Source: Paramesorhizobium deserti
Lineage (GTDB): Bacteria > Pseudomonadota > Alphaproteobacteria > Rhizobiales > Rhizobiaceae
DNA length: 64,000 nucleotides
NCBI RefSeq assembly: GCF_001558695.1
Contig: NZ_LNTU01000001.1
Location: 372,001-436,000 of the forward strand
Reading direction: 5' to 3'
Part shown: positions 1 to 8,638 of the stretch, one piece after another
Layout: every line of letters starts with the position of its first letter
Position numbering within the stretch: the stretch's first letter is position 1
Program-made: the position numbers and the translations under genes
The notes under the pieces: generated by a model
The model's input: the letters and a program-made list of their open reading frames with translations, nothing else
Database searches by the model: none
Told to the model about the DNA's origin: nothing

Positions 1-75
1 GCGAACAACATAACGCCTCGAATTTCGCTCCTTATTCCGGAACGGTAAGAGGCGGTTGCCGGGGGAAACACTGCA

Positions 76-116
76 GAAAAATCAACAGGCCGGTCGCGAC
101 GAGCGCGCCAGCCTGT
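76..116 (-). terminator. Rho-independent terminator of the hydrolase gene
   Basis: On the minus strand a GC-rich imperfect hairpin (outer arms ACAGGC/GCCTGT) is followed by TGATTTTT, 27 bases past the stop codon of the hydrolase gene. Position and T-run fit an intrinsic terminator; the stem contains mismatches. Confidence 0.55.
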
Positions 117-142
117 CGGAATATCGGTGAAACCGGCCGTGC

Positions 143-910
143 TTACTGCGCCGCTTCCTCGATGATATCGGCAACCTTTTGCGGCTGCGAGACCATCACG
201 ACATGAGAGCCGCCTTCGATCACGACGGTGCGCTTGGAGCCGGCACGATCGGCCATGAAGCCCAGGGCTTTCGCCGGGATATTCTTGTCGCCGTCACCAT
301 AGATGAACCAGGATGGCAGCGAAGTCCACGCCGGCTTGCCCGTCTGCTCGTTGAGCGCCGCCTCGGTGATCGGGCGCTGGCCTGCGGCCATCAGCGCCGT
401 CTGCTCGGCCGGAACGTCATGGGCGAACTGCTCGCGGAACTTTGCCTGGTCGATATAGAGGTCGACGCCGCCATCGGCGAGCTTCACCGGAGCCGCGAGC
501 GCCGCCCCCAGGGTTCCGCCGGGAAATTTGCCGGCCAGCCCGGCCGTGGTCTCTCCCGCCTGCGGAGCGAAAGCGGCGACATAGACAAGCGACTTGACGT
601 TGTCATGGCCGTTTGCGGCGGCGGAAATGACCGTCCCGCCGTAGGAATGGCCAACGAGGACGACCGGACCTTCGATGCTTCCCACTACGTCCGAAACATA
701 GGCCGCGTCATTGGTAACGCTGCGCAGCGGATTGGCGGCCGCGACGACGCGGTAGCCGTCCTTCTGCAATATCTCGGTGACGCCGTTCCAGCTCGATGAA
801 TCGGCGAAGGCGCCATGGACGAGGACGACGGTCGGCTTGGCAGGCTCCGCCGTGGCAGAACCCGAAAGAAGTGCGCCGGCAATGGCGAGGGTGGCTGCGA
901 ATTTAGACAT
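143..910 (-). CDS. Exported alpha/beta hydrolase
   Basis: Protein of 255 residues. Residues 1-21 form a signal peptide (basic start, hydrophobic core, SATA before the mature end), so a periplasmic location is likely. The mature part is a compact alpha/beta-hydrolase: oxyanion-hole segment VHGAF near residue 32, nucleophile elbow GHSYGG with Ser89, a candidate acid in GDGDKN and a catalytic His in GGSH near residue 239. An upstream in-frame start exists, but the ATG at 910 has a good ribosome site (AAAGGAAA) and gives the correct signal peptide. It is transcribed divergently from an OhrR-like regulator and shares an operator region with it, so induction by organic peroxide or a similar electrophile is inferred. 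The substrate is unknown; esterase-like members of this family sit beside MarR/OhrR regulators in many proteobacteria. Confidence 0.85.
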   Translation of the reverse strand: MSKFAATLAIAGALLSGSATAEPAKPTVVLVHGAFADSSSWNGVTEILQKDGYRVVAAANPLRSVTNDAAYVSDVVGSIEGPVVLVGHSYGGTVISAAANGHDNVKSLVYVAAFAPQAGETTAGLAGKFPGGTLGAALAAPVKLADGGVDLYIDQAKFREQFAHDVPAEQTALMAAGQRPITEAALNEQTGKPAWTSLPSWFIYGDGDKNIPAKALGFMADRAGSKRTVVIEGGSHVVMVSQPQKVADIIEEAAQ

Positions 911-976
911 GACAATTTCCTTTCTCGGTTTGCGGTTGGGTTTTCCGGTTTGGTCACATATTAATTTGCTGGCGAT

Positions 977-1021
977 TAATTTGTGCACGATTTAAATAGT
1001 ACAGCCAAAACATCCTGTCAA
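977..1021 (-). promoter_or_regulatory. Promoter and operator of the hydrolase gene
   Basis: On the minus strand there is a perfect -35 TTGACA (1016-1021), a 17-base spacer and a -10 TATTTA (993-998). Directly downstream lies a 16-base operator half (977-992) containing GTGCAC, which would cover the start site. The same 16-mer recurs in inverted orientation at 1035-1050. Confidence 0.75.
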
Positions 1022-1025
1022 TAGC

Positions 1026-1054
1026 TTGCAAAACAATCGTGCACAAATTATTTT
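1026..1054 (+). promoter_or_regulatory. Promoter and operator of the OhrR-like gene
   Basis: A -35 TTGCAA (1026-1031), 17-base spacer and -10 TATTTT (1049-1054). The spacer contains AATCGTGCACAAATTA (1035-1050), the exact reverse complement of 977-992. A repressor bound here would block its own promoter, so autoregulation is inferred. Confidence 0.7.
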
Positions 1055-1074
1055 AGCGCGATAGGAGAAAGCCT

Positions 1075-1536
1075 ATGAACCAGATGACGCAGAACGCCGA
1101 TCCCGGCATCCCCGATGTCAGCGAAATGCTATGCTTTTCAATCTATTCCGCCGGGCATGCCTTTACCCAGCTATACCGGCCGCTGCTTGACGCGATCGGC
1201 CTCACCTACCCACAGTATCTCGTGATGGTGGCCCTCTGGCGCCGCGACGGGCGGACCGTGAAGGAATTGGGCGAGACGCTTTTCCTCGATTCCAGCACAC
1301 TGACGCCGCTTCTCAAGCGGCTGGAGACCGCCGGTTTCATCACCCGCACCCGCAATCCGCGGGACGAGCGCCAGGTGCTGCTACACCTGACCGAGGAAGG
1401 CAGAAGGTTGAAAGAAAGCACCGCAGAAGTATCCCGCTGCGTCCAGGAGGCCGTCGGCATCGACGCCGATACGGCAAACAAGATCCAGGCGGCAATCGAC
1501 GCCATCCGCGACGGCATACACAAGCGCAAACCGTGA
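1075..1536 (+). CDS. ohrR: MarR-family regulator, OhrR type
   Basis: Protein of 153 residues with the OhrR arrangement: an N-terminal reactive cysteine (Cys20) in LCFSIYSA, a winged helix-turn-helix with the recognition segment around [14 protein letters not shown], and a wing with DERQV. In OhrR proteins oxidation of this cysteine by organic hydroperoxides releases the repressor from DNA. No ohr gene is adjacent; the divergent neighbour is an exported hydrolase, which is therefore the likely target together with the gene itself. The start follows GGAG at a normal distance. The symbol rests on the conserved cysteine context; another thiol-responsive MarR protein is possible. Confidence 0.8.
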   Translation: MNQMTQNADPGIPDVSEMLCFSIYSAGHAFTQLYRPLLDAIGLTYPQYLVMVALWRRDGRTVKELGETLFLDSSTLTPLLKRLETAGFITRTRNPRDERQVLLHLTEEGRRLKESTAEVSRCVQEAVGIDADTANKIQAAIDAIRDGIHKRKP

Positions 1537-1641
1537 ATTGGCCACGGCTACCTGACGCGGCAGCTTTTATCAAAACAACCTTGGCGCTTTTCATCATCCC
1601 TCATGTCTGATACAGCGCGCCTGCCGGAGGCGCTCTCCGGT

Positions 1642-1676
1642 GCCGGTCGCAGCCTACCCGGCAAACAAAACAAGGA
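1642..1676 (+). promoter_or_regulatory. preQ1-I riboswitch
   Basis: P1 arms GCCGG (1642-1646) and CCGGC (1658-1662) enclose the loop TCGCAGCCTAC, followed by the A-rich tail AAACAAAACAAGGA. This matches the class I, type 2 preQ1 aptamer (compare the Thermoanaerobacter tengcongensis aptamer: UCGCAG loop and AACAAAACAAGG tail). The tail contains the Shine-Dalgarno sequence AAGGA of the reading frame starting at 1685, so ligand binding should hide the ribosome site: translational control. It precedes queD and queE, the expected context. Recognised by eye, without a covariance-model search. Confidence 0.88.
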
Positions 1677-1684
1677 ACGACATC

Positions 1685-1930
1685 ATGAGAACATCCTTTG
1701 TCCGCACCGGCGGGCAGGATTCCGTTTCGCCCGTGCGCAAGGCCGTGCGGGAGAAGGCGTTTGTCGGCCTCGTTTCCCCCGAACACGAACAAGGCTGCCG
1801 TGTGGGCGCGCGGCCGCACAAGACGAAGACGGATCATGTACCGTATCACCAAGGAATTCCATTTTTCGGCCTCGCACCGGCTGACCGGCCTGCCAGAGGA
1901 ACATCCCTGCGCACGCCTGCACGGGCATAA
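1685..1930 (+). pseudogene. queC: queC remnant (N-terminal stub)
   Basis: The ATG 9 bases after the riboswitch Shine-Dalgarno opens an 81-codon frame. Its first ~37 residues resemble the start of QueC (7-cyano-7-deazaguanine synthase): M-R-T, then TGGQDSVS in place of the PP-loop ATPase motif SGGLDSVS, then KAVREKAFVGLVS matching the K-x5-L-x-GLVS stretch of rhizobial QueC. Similarity fades after about residue 40, and the roughly 190 residues that should follow, including the C-terminal cysteine zinc site, are absent. The frame runs into queD in a different reading frame and stops at 1930. I read this as an internal deletion of an ancestral queC-queD-queE operon. A functional queC elsewhere is expected, because queF in this window still needs preQ0. 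Confidence 0.65.
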
Positions 1931-2192
1931 CTATATGGTCGTGGTCGAACTCTCAGCGGCCGAACTCGACGCGCACGGCTTCGTCCGCGATTATCGCGAA
2001 CTCGCGCCGCTGAAGCGCTACATCGACGAGGCGCTGGATCACCGCCATCTCAACGATGTCTTCGGCCATGAGCGGGTGACCGCCGAATTCCTGGCGCGGG
2101 AGCTCTATGGCTGGTGCAAAGCGCGCTGGCCGGAAGTCACGGCTGTGCGGGTGAGCGAGACGCCGAAAACCTGGGCGGAATACCGGCCATGA
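1836..2192 (+). CDS. queD: 6-carboxy-5,6,7,8-tetrahydropterin synthase
   Basis: Protein of 118 residues of the PTPS/QueD family, which converts dihydroneopterin triphosphate to 6-carboxytetrahydropterin in queuosine precursor synthesis. Visible zinc ligands are His14 (FSASHRL), His29 and His31 (LHGHNY), with the catalytic Cys25 in the CxxxHGH context; the C-terminal ETPKTWAEY also fits the family. The frame is open upstream to 1698, but only the start at 1836 gives the family N-terminus [14 protein letters not shown]. Its ribosome site is weak (GACGGA), so translation may depend on ribosomes arriving from the riboswitch-controlled queC stub. It overlaps queE by ATGA. Confidence 0.9.
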   Translation: MYRITKEFHFSASHRLTGLPEEHPCARLHGHNYMVVVELSAAELDAHGFVRDYRELAPLKRYIDEALDHRHLNDVFGHERVTAEFLARELYGWCKARWPEVTAVRVSETPKTWAEYRP

Positions 2193-2911
2193 GCACGTTG
2201 CGCATCGCCGAGATCTTCGGCCCAACGATCCAGGGCGAAGGCGCGCTGATCGGCGAGCCGAGCGTTTTCGTGCGGGCGGGCGGCTGCGATTATCGCTGCC
2301 GCTGGTGCGACAGCCTGCATGCGGTCGACAGCGCCTTCCGCCACGAATGGGCCGCGATGGAAACCGAGGAGGTCTGGGCGCGGGTGCATGCGCTGTCGGG
2401 CGGCGTTCCGTTGACCGTGTCGCTCTCCGGCGGCAATCCGGCGATCCAGCCCTTCGGGCCGCTGATCGCGCTCGGCCGTGCGGCGGGCTATCGCTTCGCG
2501 CTGGAGACGCAGGGCTCGATCGCCCGCGACTGGTTCGCGCAACTCGACATGCTGGTGCTCAGCCCCAAGCCGCCCTCCTCGGGCGAGATGGTTGACTGGG
2601 CGACCTTCGAGGACTGCCTGATCGCGGCCGGAGACGGGCCGAAACGCGTGATGAAGATCATCATTTTTGACGAGGCGGACTATGCCTTCGCACGCGAGGC
2701 GGCGGCGCGCTATCACGCATTGCCGCTATTCCTGCAGCCGGGCAACCATACGCCGCCTCCGCCCGGCGCTGAGGATGGCGAAATCGATCTCGACGGCATC
2801 ATGCAGCGGATGCACTGGCTCACCGAGCGCACGCTGGCCGACCAATGGTTCACGCCGCGCATCCTGCCGCAGCTGCATGTGCTGATGTGGGGGAACAGGC
2901 GGGGTGTTTAG
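2189..2911 (+). CDS. queE: 7-carboxy-7-deazaguanine synthase
   Basis: Radical SAM enzyme of 240 residues forming 7-carboxy-7-deazaguanine, the step after QueD. The cluster motif is CDYRCRWC (Cys33, Cys37, Cys40), the usual CX3CX2C; it is preceded by [15 protein letters not shown], typical of QueE, and followed by [10 protein letters not shown], where most relatives have GGEP. The start overlaps the queD stop (ATGA), indicating translational coupling in a riboswitch-led operon. Its stop codon overlaps the stop of the convergent DapA-family gene. Confidence 0.9.
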   Translation: MSTLRIAEIFGPTIQGEGALIGEPSVFVRAGGCDYRCRWCDSLHAVDSAFRHEWAAMETEEVWARVHALSGGVPLTVSLSGGNPAIQPFGPLIALGRAAGYRFALETQGSIARDWFAQLDMLVLSPKPPSSGEMVDWATFEDCLIAAGDGPKRVMKIIIFDEADYAFAREAAARYHALPLFLQPGNHTPPPPGAEDGEIDLDGIMQRMHWLTERTLADQWFTPRILPQLHVLMWGNRRGV

Positions 2912-3831
2912 ACCTTCGGCCTGTCGCCACTGACTGCATCAAGATCGGCGAGAGCGGCTTCAACCTCCGCGGTCACTGCATCCGGCAATGGCTGGATGGG
3001 TTGCGGCGGTTCGCCTGCCGGAAGCCCGAGCAATCCGGCGATGACATACATCACCCGCAGGCTGCCATGGGCGCGAAACAATGTCCAAAGCCGCTGAAAC
3101 GCTCCGTCGATGGCCTCGGCTTCGTCGGTGCGTCCCGCCTGTGCCGCACGCGTGAGACGCAGCGCCGGCCCCGGCAGCAGGCCCGCGACGACGCTGTACC
3201 ATGCATCCGCGCCGGCCAGCAGAGCGGGCACGGCACCCCAGTCACCGCTATAGCCGACCGCAAAATCATCGGGAGTGGCGTTGCGGAGACGGGCAATCTC
3301 TCCGGCGAAATCCTCATCCGCCGGCAGAGGCATCTTCACGCCGGCAATGCGCGGATGGTGTGAAAGCCGTGCAAGCAGGTTTTCCGAGAAGGTGAAATGC
3401 GTCGTGCCCGGATTGTTGTAAATGCACAATGGCAGGCCCGTCGCGCCCGCCACGGCTTCAAAATGCGCCGCCACCTCCTCGCCAGTGAGCGGCGTATAGG
3501 ACATCGGCGCGAGCAGCAGCGCATCGCCGCCCAGCCGCTCGGCGTCCTGCGCCAACGACCGCGCCCAGCTGGTGCGCAACGCGCCGACACCGACGATCAG
3601 CGGAACACGCCCACGGACGATTTCCACCGCGGCCGCGACCGCCCGCGACCGCTCCTGACGGTCGAGATAGGCATAGGTACCCGTGCTGCCGAGCAATCCG
3701 ATCGAATCCACCCCGGCCGATACCAGCCGCTCGATCAGGACACCAAGCGCATCGACATCGACACGCCCCTCCGCACCGGCAGGCGTCAGGGGGAAAGCGG
3801 ACAGGCCGTGGAATGGAGAGGTTGGAATCAT
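2908..3831 (-). CDS. DapA-family aldolase/lyase
   Basis: TIM-barrel protein of 307 residues of the dihydrodipicolinate synthase/N-acetylneuraminate lyase family. The Schiff-base lysine is Lys166 in AGVKMP and the partner Tyr138 lies in [17 protein letters not shown] is the substrate-carboxylate loop. Divergence from housekeeping DapA and the location eight bases after an lldD-like gene suggest catabolism of a 2-keto acid or a related pyruvate-releasing aldol cleavage. The substrate cannot be read from sequence. Probably cotranscribed with the dehydrogenase upstream. Confidence 0.82.
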   Translation of the reverse strand: MIPTSPFHGLSAFPLTPAGAEGRVDVDALGVLIERLVSAGVDSIGLLGSTGTYAYLDRQERSRAVAAAVEIVRGRVPLIVGVGALRTSWARSLAQDAERLGGDALLLAPMSYTPLTGEEVAAHFEAVAGATGLPLCIYNNPGTTHFTFSENLLARLSHHPRIAGVKMPLPADEDFAGEIARLRNATPDDFAVGYSGDWGAVPALLAGADAWYSVVAGLLPGPALRLTRAAQAGRTDEAEAIDGAFQRLWTLFRAHGSLRVMYVIAGLLGLPAGEPPQPIQPLPDAVTAEVEAALADLDAVSGDRPKV

Positions 3832-3839
3832 GTTTGGCT

Positions 3840-4985
3840 CTAGCGGAAGCGGAGGTTTTGCCGCGTGAGCTGCTCGACCGAGGAGCAGCCCATCAGCTTC
3901 ATGTCGCGCTCGATTTCGATGCGCATCAATTCCATCGCGCGCTCGACGCCGGCCTGCCCGGCCGCCGCAAGCGGAAACAAATAATAGCGGCCAAGCCCAA
4001 CGGCCTTGGCGCCTAGCGACAGCGCCTTCAACACATGGGTGCCGCGCTGCACGCCGCCATCCATCATGACGTCGATGCGGTCTCCCACCGCATCGACCAC
4101 GGCGGCAAGCTGATCGAACCCAGTGCAGGAGCCATCGAGCTGGCGGCCGCCATGATTGGAGAGCACGATACCGGTACAGCCGATCTCCGCCGCATGCCTG
4201 GCGTCCTCGACCGACATGACGCCCTTGAGGCAGAACTGTCCGCCCCAGTGCTCCACCATCTCGGCCACGTCATCCCACGAGAGGGAGGGCTCCAGCATCT
4301 CCGTGAAATAGCGGCTGATCGACATCACGCCGCTGCCCATGTCGACATGGCTGTCGAGCTGCGGCAACCGGAAACGTTCGTGCGTGAGATAGTTGAGCGC
4401 CCATCCCGGCTTGACCGCGAATTGCGTGACCCCGGCAAGATTCAGCTTGAACGGGATGGCAAACCCCGTCCGCTTGTCGCGCTCGCGGTTGCCGCCGGTG
4501 ATGCTGTCGACCGTCAGCATCATCACCTCGATGCCGGCCTCCTTGGCGCGCGCCATCATCTCCCGGTTCAGCCCGCGATCCTTGTGGAAATAGAACTGAT
4601 AGACCTGCGGGCTGCTGCTGATCTTGCGCGCCTCCTCGAGGCTGACGGTGCCGAGCGAGGAGACGCCGAACATGGTGCCGAACTTCGCCGCGGCCGCCGC
4701 CACGGCGCGCTCGCCCTGATGATGGAAGAGGCGCTGAAGCGCCGTCGGAGAACAGTAGACGGGCATCGCCAGCTTCTGGCCCATCACGGTGACAGACATA
4801 TCCACATCGCTCACGCCGCGCAGGACATTGGGTATCAGGTCGCAGCTGTCGAAGGATGCGGTGTTGCGCCGGTAGGTGACTTCGTCGTCGGCTCCGCCGT
4901 CAATATAGTTGAAGATCGGGCCCGGCAGACGCTGCCTGGCCATCCGGCGGAAATCGTGAAAATTGTGGCAATCCCTTAGACGCAT
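3840..4985 (-). CDS. lldD: FMN-dependent alpha-hydroxy-acid dehydrogenase (LldD-like)
   Basis: Protein of 381 residues of the L-lactate dehydrogenase/glycolate oxidase family, membrane-associated in LldD. It shows the active-site SNHGGRQLDG with the catalytic His near residue 278, the FMN-binding LTVDS segment and a C-terminal GRYYLFPLAAAG. The start at 4985 is preceded by AGAGG; an upstream in-frame start has no such support. It oxidises an L-2-hydroxy acid to the 2-oxo acid and passes electrons to quinone. The downstream DapA-family aldolase could handle a linked 2-oxo acid. Lactate is the default substrate, but the gene pair suggests something more specific. Confidence 0.85.
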   Translation of the reverse strand: MRLRDCHNFHDFRRMARQRLPGPIFNYIDGGADDEVTYRRNTASFDSCDLIPNVLRGVSDVDMSVTVMGQKLAMPVYCSPTALQRLFHHQGERAVAAAAAKFGTMFGVSSLGTVSLEEARKISSSPQVYQFYFHKDRGLNREMMARAKEAGIEVMMLTVDSITGGNRERDKRTGFAIPFKLNLAGVTQFAVKPGWALNYLTHERFRLPQLDSHVDMGSGVMSISRYFTEMLEPSLSWDDVAEMVEHWGGQFCLKGVMSVEDARHAAEIGCTGIVLSNHGGRQLDGSCTGFDQLAAVVDAVGDRIDVMMDGGVQRGTHVLKALSLGAKAVGLGRYYLFPLAAAGQAGVERAMELMRIEIERDMKLMGCSSVEQLTRQNLRFR

Positions 4986-5201
4986 ACGTGCCTCTGTCGC
5001 TTGAGCAGGAATCGCCAATAGCACATCGATGACCGATGTTCACGTCCGTCACGTCACGAGCTTACGCAGGTCGAGCTGCTTGCTAGAGATTGCGTTAACC
5101 ATTACTCGACCTCCATGCCATAGAACTGGTACTGCGACTTCAGCGGTTGCACGGATGCGGGACGTCGCTGATCGGCATGTTGACAAGATTGGGCAAACGG
5201 A

Positions 5202-6530
5202 ATGCGCCTTAGCCGAAGCTTCTTTTTCCTTGCGGTCTTCGCGCTGTTCTGGGTGACCACCGCACCCTTCATCGATCTTTCCAATCCCGACATATTGCGC
5301 GCCCAGGAAAGCGGAAACGCCGGTCACCAGATCGCCATCCTGCTGCTGCTGGCGATGTCGATCGGTATATGCTGGCAGAATGGAAAAGTTGCGCTTTCGG
5401 CCATATCGGGAGCGATGATCTGCGTGCTGCTGTGGCAGCTTTTCACGGTCGTCACTTCCAGCCATCCGGATCAGTCAATTCGCCGCTACATACTCAACGT
5501 CGCCGTGACAATCATCGCGCTTGCCTGGCTTCTGGCGCCCGAGAACACGACGCAATTCCGCCGCCTGCTGCGCTACGGAGCAGCCTTCGTCCTGGGACTT
5601 GCCTATTTCGGCGTGATCGTCCTGCCGAACCTCTCCATCCACAACATGGGCGACATCACGGAGCTGGTCAACGCCGGCTCTTGGCGGGGGCACTTCGCCC
5701 ACAAGAACATCGCCGGACCGGCGATGGTGGTGCTGATCCTCTACTGGCTCTATTTCGCCAGGACCACCGACAAGACCATGGCCCGCATCATCTATTGGAG
5801 CCTGGCGGCGCTCTCACTGAACTTCCTCTATCACACCAACAACAAGACCTCGATCGGCCTTCTCCTGGCGATGTTCGTGCTGGCGGCCCTCATCCGACGT
5901 GTCCGTTTCCTGCCGCTGCAAATGGCGCTGGCGTTTATTCCCGTCGCGCTGATGGACCTGCTGACCCTCGGATCGGTCATCTTCAAACCGGTGGGCGAAT
6001 TGGTGGCGGCGCTGATTTCAGACCCAACCTTCACCAACAGAACGGAAATCTGGCGCTTCGCGATAAATCGGCTTCAGGAGCATCCGCTGATCGGTTACGG
6101 CTTCGAAGCCTTCTGGGCGTCGTCCGACCTCCGGGGCACATTCCAGGAAACCTGGGCAGCCTCGGCCGGCCATGCCCATAACGGCCTGCTCAACGTGGCG
6201 ATGTCGAGCGGTCTCATCGGCGTATTCCTAACCCTGTGGTGGGTTTATCTCAATCCCGTGCTGGACTTCAACAAGAGCCAGAAGACGGGCAACGATCCTC
6301 ACCTGGCGCTGCTCTATCTGCGGATATGGATGTTCATGATGCTCTACGCCAATCTGGAGTCGCCCTTCTTCGTGGGACGAGGCCAGGTCTGGTTCACGCT
6401 CCTGGGAGCCATGCTCGGACTGCGGCTCCATGCGAGAACGCATCAGGTGGTCGAGCAGACGGCGCTGCGGCATGGCGCGGTCGACAAGCGGCCTGTCCGC
6501 CCCTATCGGAACGCATTGCCGGCGAGATAG
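5202..6530 (+). CDS. O-antigen ligase/exopolysaccharide polymerase-like membrane protein
   Basis: Polytopic inner-membrane protein of 442 residues with about ten hydrophobic segments and a central periplasmic stretch (GSWRGHFAHKNIAGPAMV) typical of the Wzy/WaaL/ExoQ family; RGxFxHKN is its best-known signature. The later segment NRTEIWRFAINRLQEHPLIGYGFEAFW followed by AHNGLLNVAMSSG is also diagnostic. Such proteins polymerise or ligate lipid-linked oligosaccharides. No clear Shine-Dalgarno is visible before the ATG. It ends 25 bases before the convergent beta-helix protein; mucR, a regulator of exopolysaccharide genes in rhizobia, is next, so an exopolysaccharide role is inferred. Confidence 0.85.
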   Translation: MRLSRSFFFLAVFALFWVTTAPFIDLSNPDILRAQESGNAGHQIAILLLLAMSIGICWQNGKVALSAISGAMICVLLWQLFTVVTSSHPDQSIRRYILNVAVTIIALAWLLAPENTTQFRRLLRYGAAFVLGLAYFGVIVLPNLSIHNMGDITELVNAGSWRGHFAHKNIAGPAMVVLILYWLYFARTTDKTMARIIYWSLAALSLNFLYHTNNKTSIGLLLAMFVLAALIRRVRFLPLQMALAFIPVALMDLLTLGSVIFKPVGELVAALISDPTFTNRTEIWRFAINRLQEHPLIGYGFEAFWASSDLRGTFQETWAASAGHAHNGLLNVAMSSGLIGVFLTLWWVYLNPVLDFNKSQKTGNDPHLALLYLRIWMFMMLYANLESPFFVGRGQVWFTLLGAMLGLRLHARTHQVVEQTALRHGAVDKRPVRPYRNALPAR

Positions 6531-6555
6531 GACGCCGCCGGCAAGGAACGCCTTC

Positions 6556-8430
6556 TTACCGGACATGCTCGTAAGCGCCGCGATCGATCTTGGCATCCTG
6601 GACGCGGGGATTTCCGGCGTAGTCGGCGATGCCGGCGGCGGAAACGAAACGGCCGCTATCGACGCCGGGAGATCCCGCCGCCAGGCGCAAATCCAGTTCG
6701 TCCACGTTCACGAAATCCGGATCGGCGACGATGCTGGTGCTGCTGTCGCCGCTTGCAGCCCTGAACGCGTTGAAATCGTCGGATGGGCCGCCGTCATTAT
6801 AATAATTGGTATCGATCCAGAACCAGCGCACACGAGTTCCGCCCGATGTCGTATAGTAGATATTATTCCCAAGTGTGACGGAGCCGGGGTCCGCCGGGGA
6901 GAATTTCACGATCGCATAGCCCTTCTCGCCGGCGTAGAGAATGTTGTTCTCGAACACGACATCGGTCGCATTGAAGAGGATCTGCAGTTCGCCTGCGTTA
7001 ATTCCCTTCACATTGCGGGTATTGTTCTGGAACAGGGTATTGTTGACGACCGTGATGTTCTCCGCACCGCCGGATTCCGCCGCGGTATACCCGCCCACCA
7101 GGATGCCGGCATTTTGGTTGAAACGGACCAGATTGTTGCGGACGGTCACATTGCTCGTATTCTTGCCGGGATGCTCGCTCAGCAGCCAGATCCCCCCTTC
7201 GGCGGCATCGACATGATTGCGTTCGATGGTGATGTTGCGACCGCCATCCACATAGATCCCGACCGCCGCCGCGACGATGGTCAGCGCCTGGTTCCCGGCG
7301 CTTGAAAGATTGAATACGGCGTTGCTGGCGATCCAGCCATTGCGGGCCCGGTCATATTCGGCGCCGTTGACGTAATATCCGATCGCATCGATCCCGATGA
7401 AATTGTTGTCGTGAACCGAGTTGCGCGTGATTTGCCACCCCTCGACATTGCCGCCGACCGTCAGGGATTCGCCCCTCCCCGTTTTCAATGCGTGAAGCTC
7501 GTTTCCATCGATGATGACATTGCGAATCGGCGTGGCTTCCGTTCCGTAGACGGCGATACCCAGACCATTCGCATTGCCATTGGAAGGCAGGTTGTTTGCC
7601 TCTATCGCATGGATGTCGTTGTTCCGGATCTCGATCCGCTCTCCGCTCCCATGCACCAGGAGCCCGATGACGATGAACTCGGAATCGGATTTGTAATTGC
7701 GGATTTCGAAGTCCTTCACCCTGAAATAGCTGACGTGATGGAGGGTGATCAGACCCCGCATGCCGGTCGGCTCCCGCACCAGCCCGGTGCCGTCGATGAC
7801 GGCATTCTCGCCGGGATATTCCATCAACGTGATGAAACCGCCATCGGCCGAACCGGATTTCGTGACGGTGACGGTTTCATTATAGACACCGCCGCGAACG
7901 AGGATCGTGTCCCCCGCCTGCACATGATCGACGGCATATTGGATGTTGCGCCAGGGCGCCCCGACCGTACCGGGATTGGTGTTGGAGCCGGTGGTATCGA
8001 CATAATAGGTATTGCCGGGGCGCGAATATGGCTCGTTGCACACCCGCACGTTTGCGACCTCGGTTTGATCTTCGGCGGAAACCGCAGTGACGGTTGCGTT
8101 GACGGCTTTTTCCATGTTGGCCGGCGCGGTGTAGAGGCCCTGTTCCGTAATGGTCCCGATCTCCGGGGCGCCGCCGATGACGCCGTCGACCATCCAGATG
8201 ACCGCGCTTTTTGTCGCATCCCCTACGGTTGCATCGAATTGCCGGCTCTGATTTGCCTGCATGATGCCGCAGTCCGGCGCCATGTTGCTGGTAGTCGCCG
8301 AGGTTTCGTGATTCGAAATAAAGATAAAAAAGGCGGCGGCAACAGCATTCATACAGGTTCGCGCAAGCCGTTTACGATATTGAAAAGGAATTCTAAACCT
8401 GCGTGCCTTAGAATGACCATGGAAAAGCAT
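6556..8430 (-). CDS. Secreted right-handed beta-helix protein
   Basis: Protein of 624 residues. A basic N-terminus followed by a hydrophobic stretch (AVAAAFFIFI, residues 29-38) suggests export. Residues about 50-130 form a small Ig-like domain; TYYVDTTGSNTNPGT and the following ~40 residues match the DUF1565/pectate-lyase-like entry. Many parallel beta-helix repeats follow, of the type N-x-I-x-I-x-x-N-x-I/V. The C-terminus (AAGSPGVDSG, DYAGNPR, DRGAYE) is the closing motif of these proteins. Relatives are polysaccharide lyases, epimerases or adhesins; no catalytic residues can be assigned here. A strong AGGGGG ribosome site supports the start. Lying between a Wzy-like polymerase and mucR, it may act on, or bind, the exported polysaccharide. 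Confidence 0.8.
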   Translation of the reverse strand: MLFHGHSKARRFRIPFQYRKRLARTCMNAVAAAFFIFISNHETSATTSNMAPDCGIMQANQSRQFDATVGDATKSAVIWMVDGVIGGAPEIGTITEQGLYTAPANMEKAVNATVTAVSAEDQTEVANVRVCNEPYSRPGNTYYVDTTGSNTNPGTVGAPWRNIQYAVDHVQAGDTILVRGGVYNETVTVTKSGSADGGFITLMEYPGENAVIDGTGLVREPTGMRGLITLHHVSYFRVKDFEIRNYKSDSEFIVIGLLVHGSGERIEIRNNDIHAIEANNLPSNGNANGLGIAVYGTEATPIRNVIIDGNELHALKTGRGESLTVGGNVEGWQITRNSVHDNNFIGIDAIGYYVNGAEYDRARNGWIASNAVFNLSSAGNQALTIVAAAVGIYVDGGRNITIERNHVDAAEGGIWLLSEHPGKNTSNVTVRNNLVRFNQNAGILVGGYTAAESGGAENITVVNNTLFQNNTRNVKGINAGELQILFNATDVVFENNILYAGEKGYAIVKFSPADPGSVTLGNNIYYTTSGGTRVRWFWIDTNYYNDGGPSDDFNAFRAASGDSSTSIVADPDFVNVDELDLRLAAGSPGVDSGRFVSAAGIADYAGNPRVQDAKIDRGAYEHVR

Positions 8431-8638
8431 GAAAATCCCCCTCTAGTTCTCGAATCAAGCATGGCCCTTTGCGCCGGTTTGAGAACATAGGGTTTTTTGT
8501 CGTTGTGCAATCCGAGTGGGCAGACTCGCGCTAAGCGCGTATAAAGAATAACAAAAAGTTACTCCCAACCAGTTGCGAAAACGACAGAAAATTACTAGGT
8601 GGGGCCCATATTCGCAATTATAACCAGAGGAGCCTATA

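Noticed and set aside
5180-5185. TTGACA as -35 of the polymerase-like gene
   Set aside because: Only 17 bases before the start codon; a -10 would fall inside the gene.
8573-8624. Hexamers TTGCGA and TATAAC as the mucR promoter
   Set aside because: Spacing is wrong for a sigma-70 pair; the leader is AT-rich and I could not choose a promoter.
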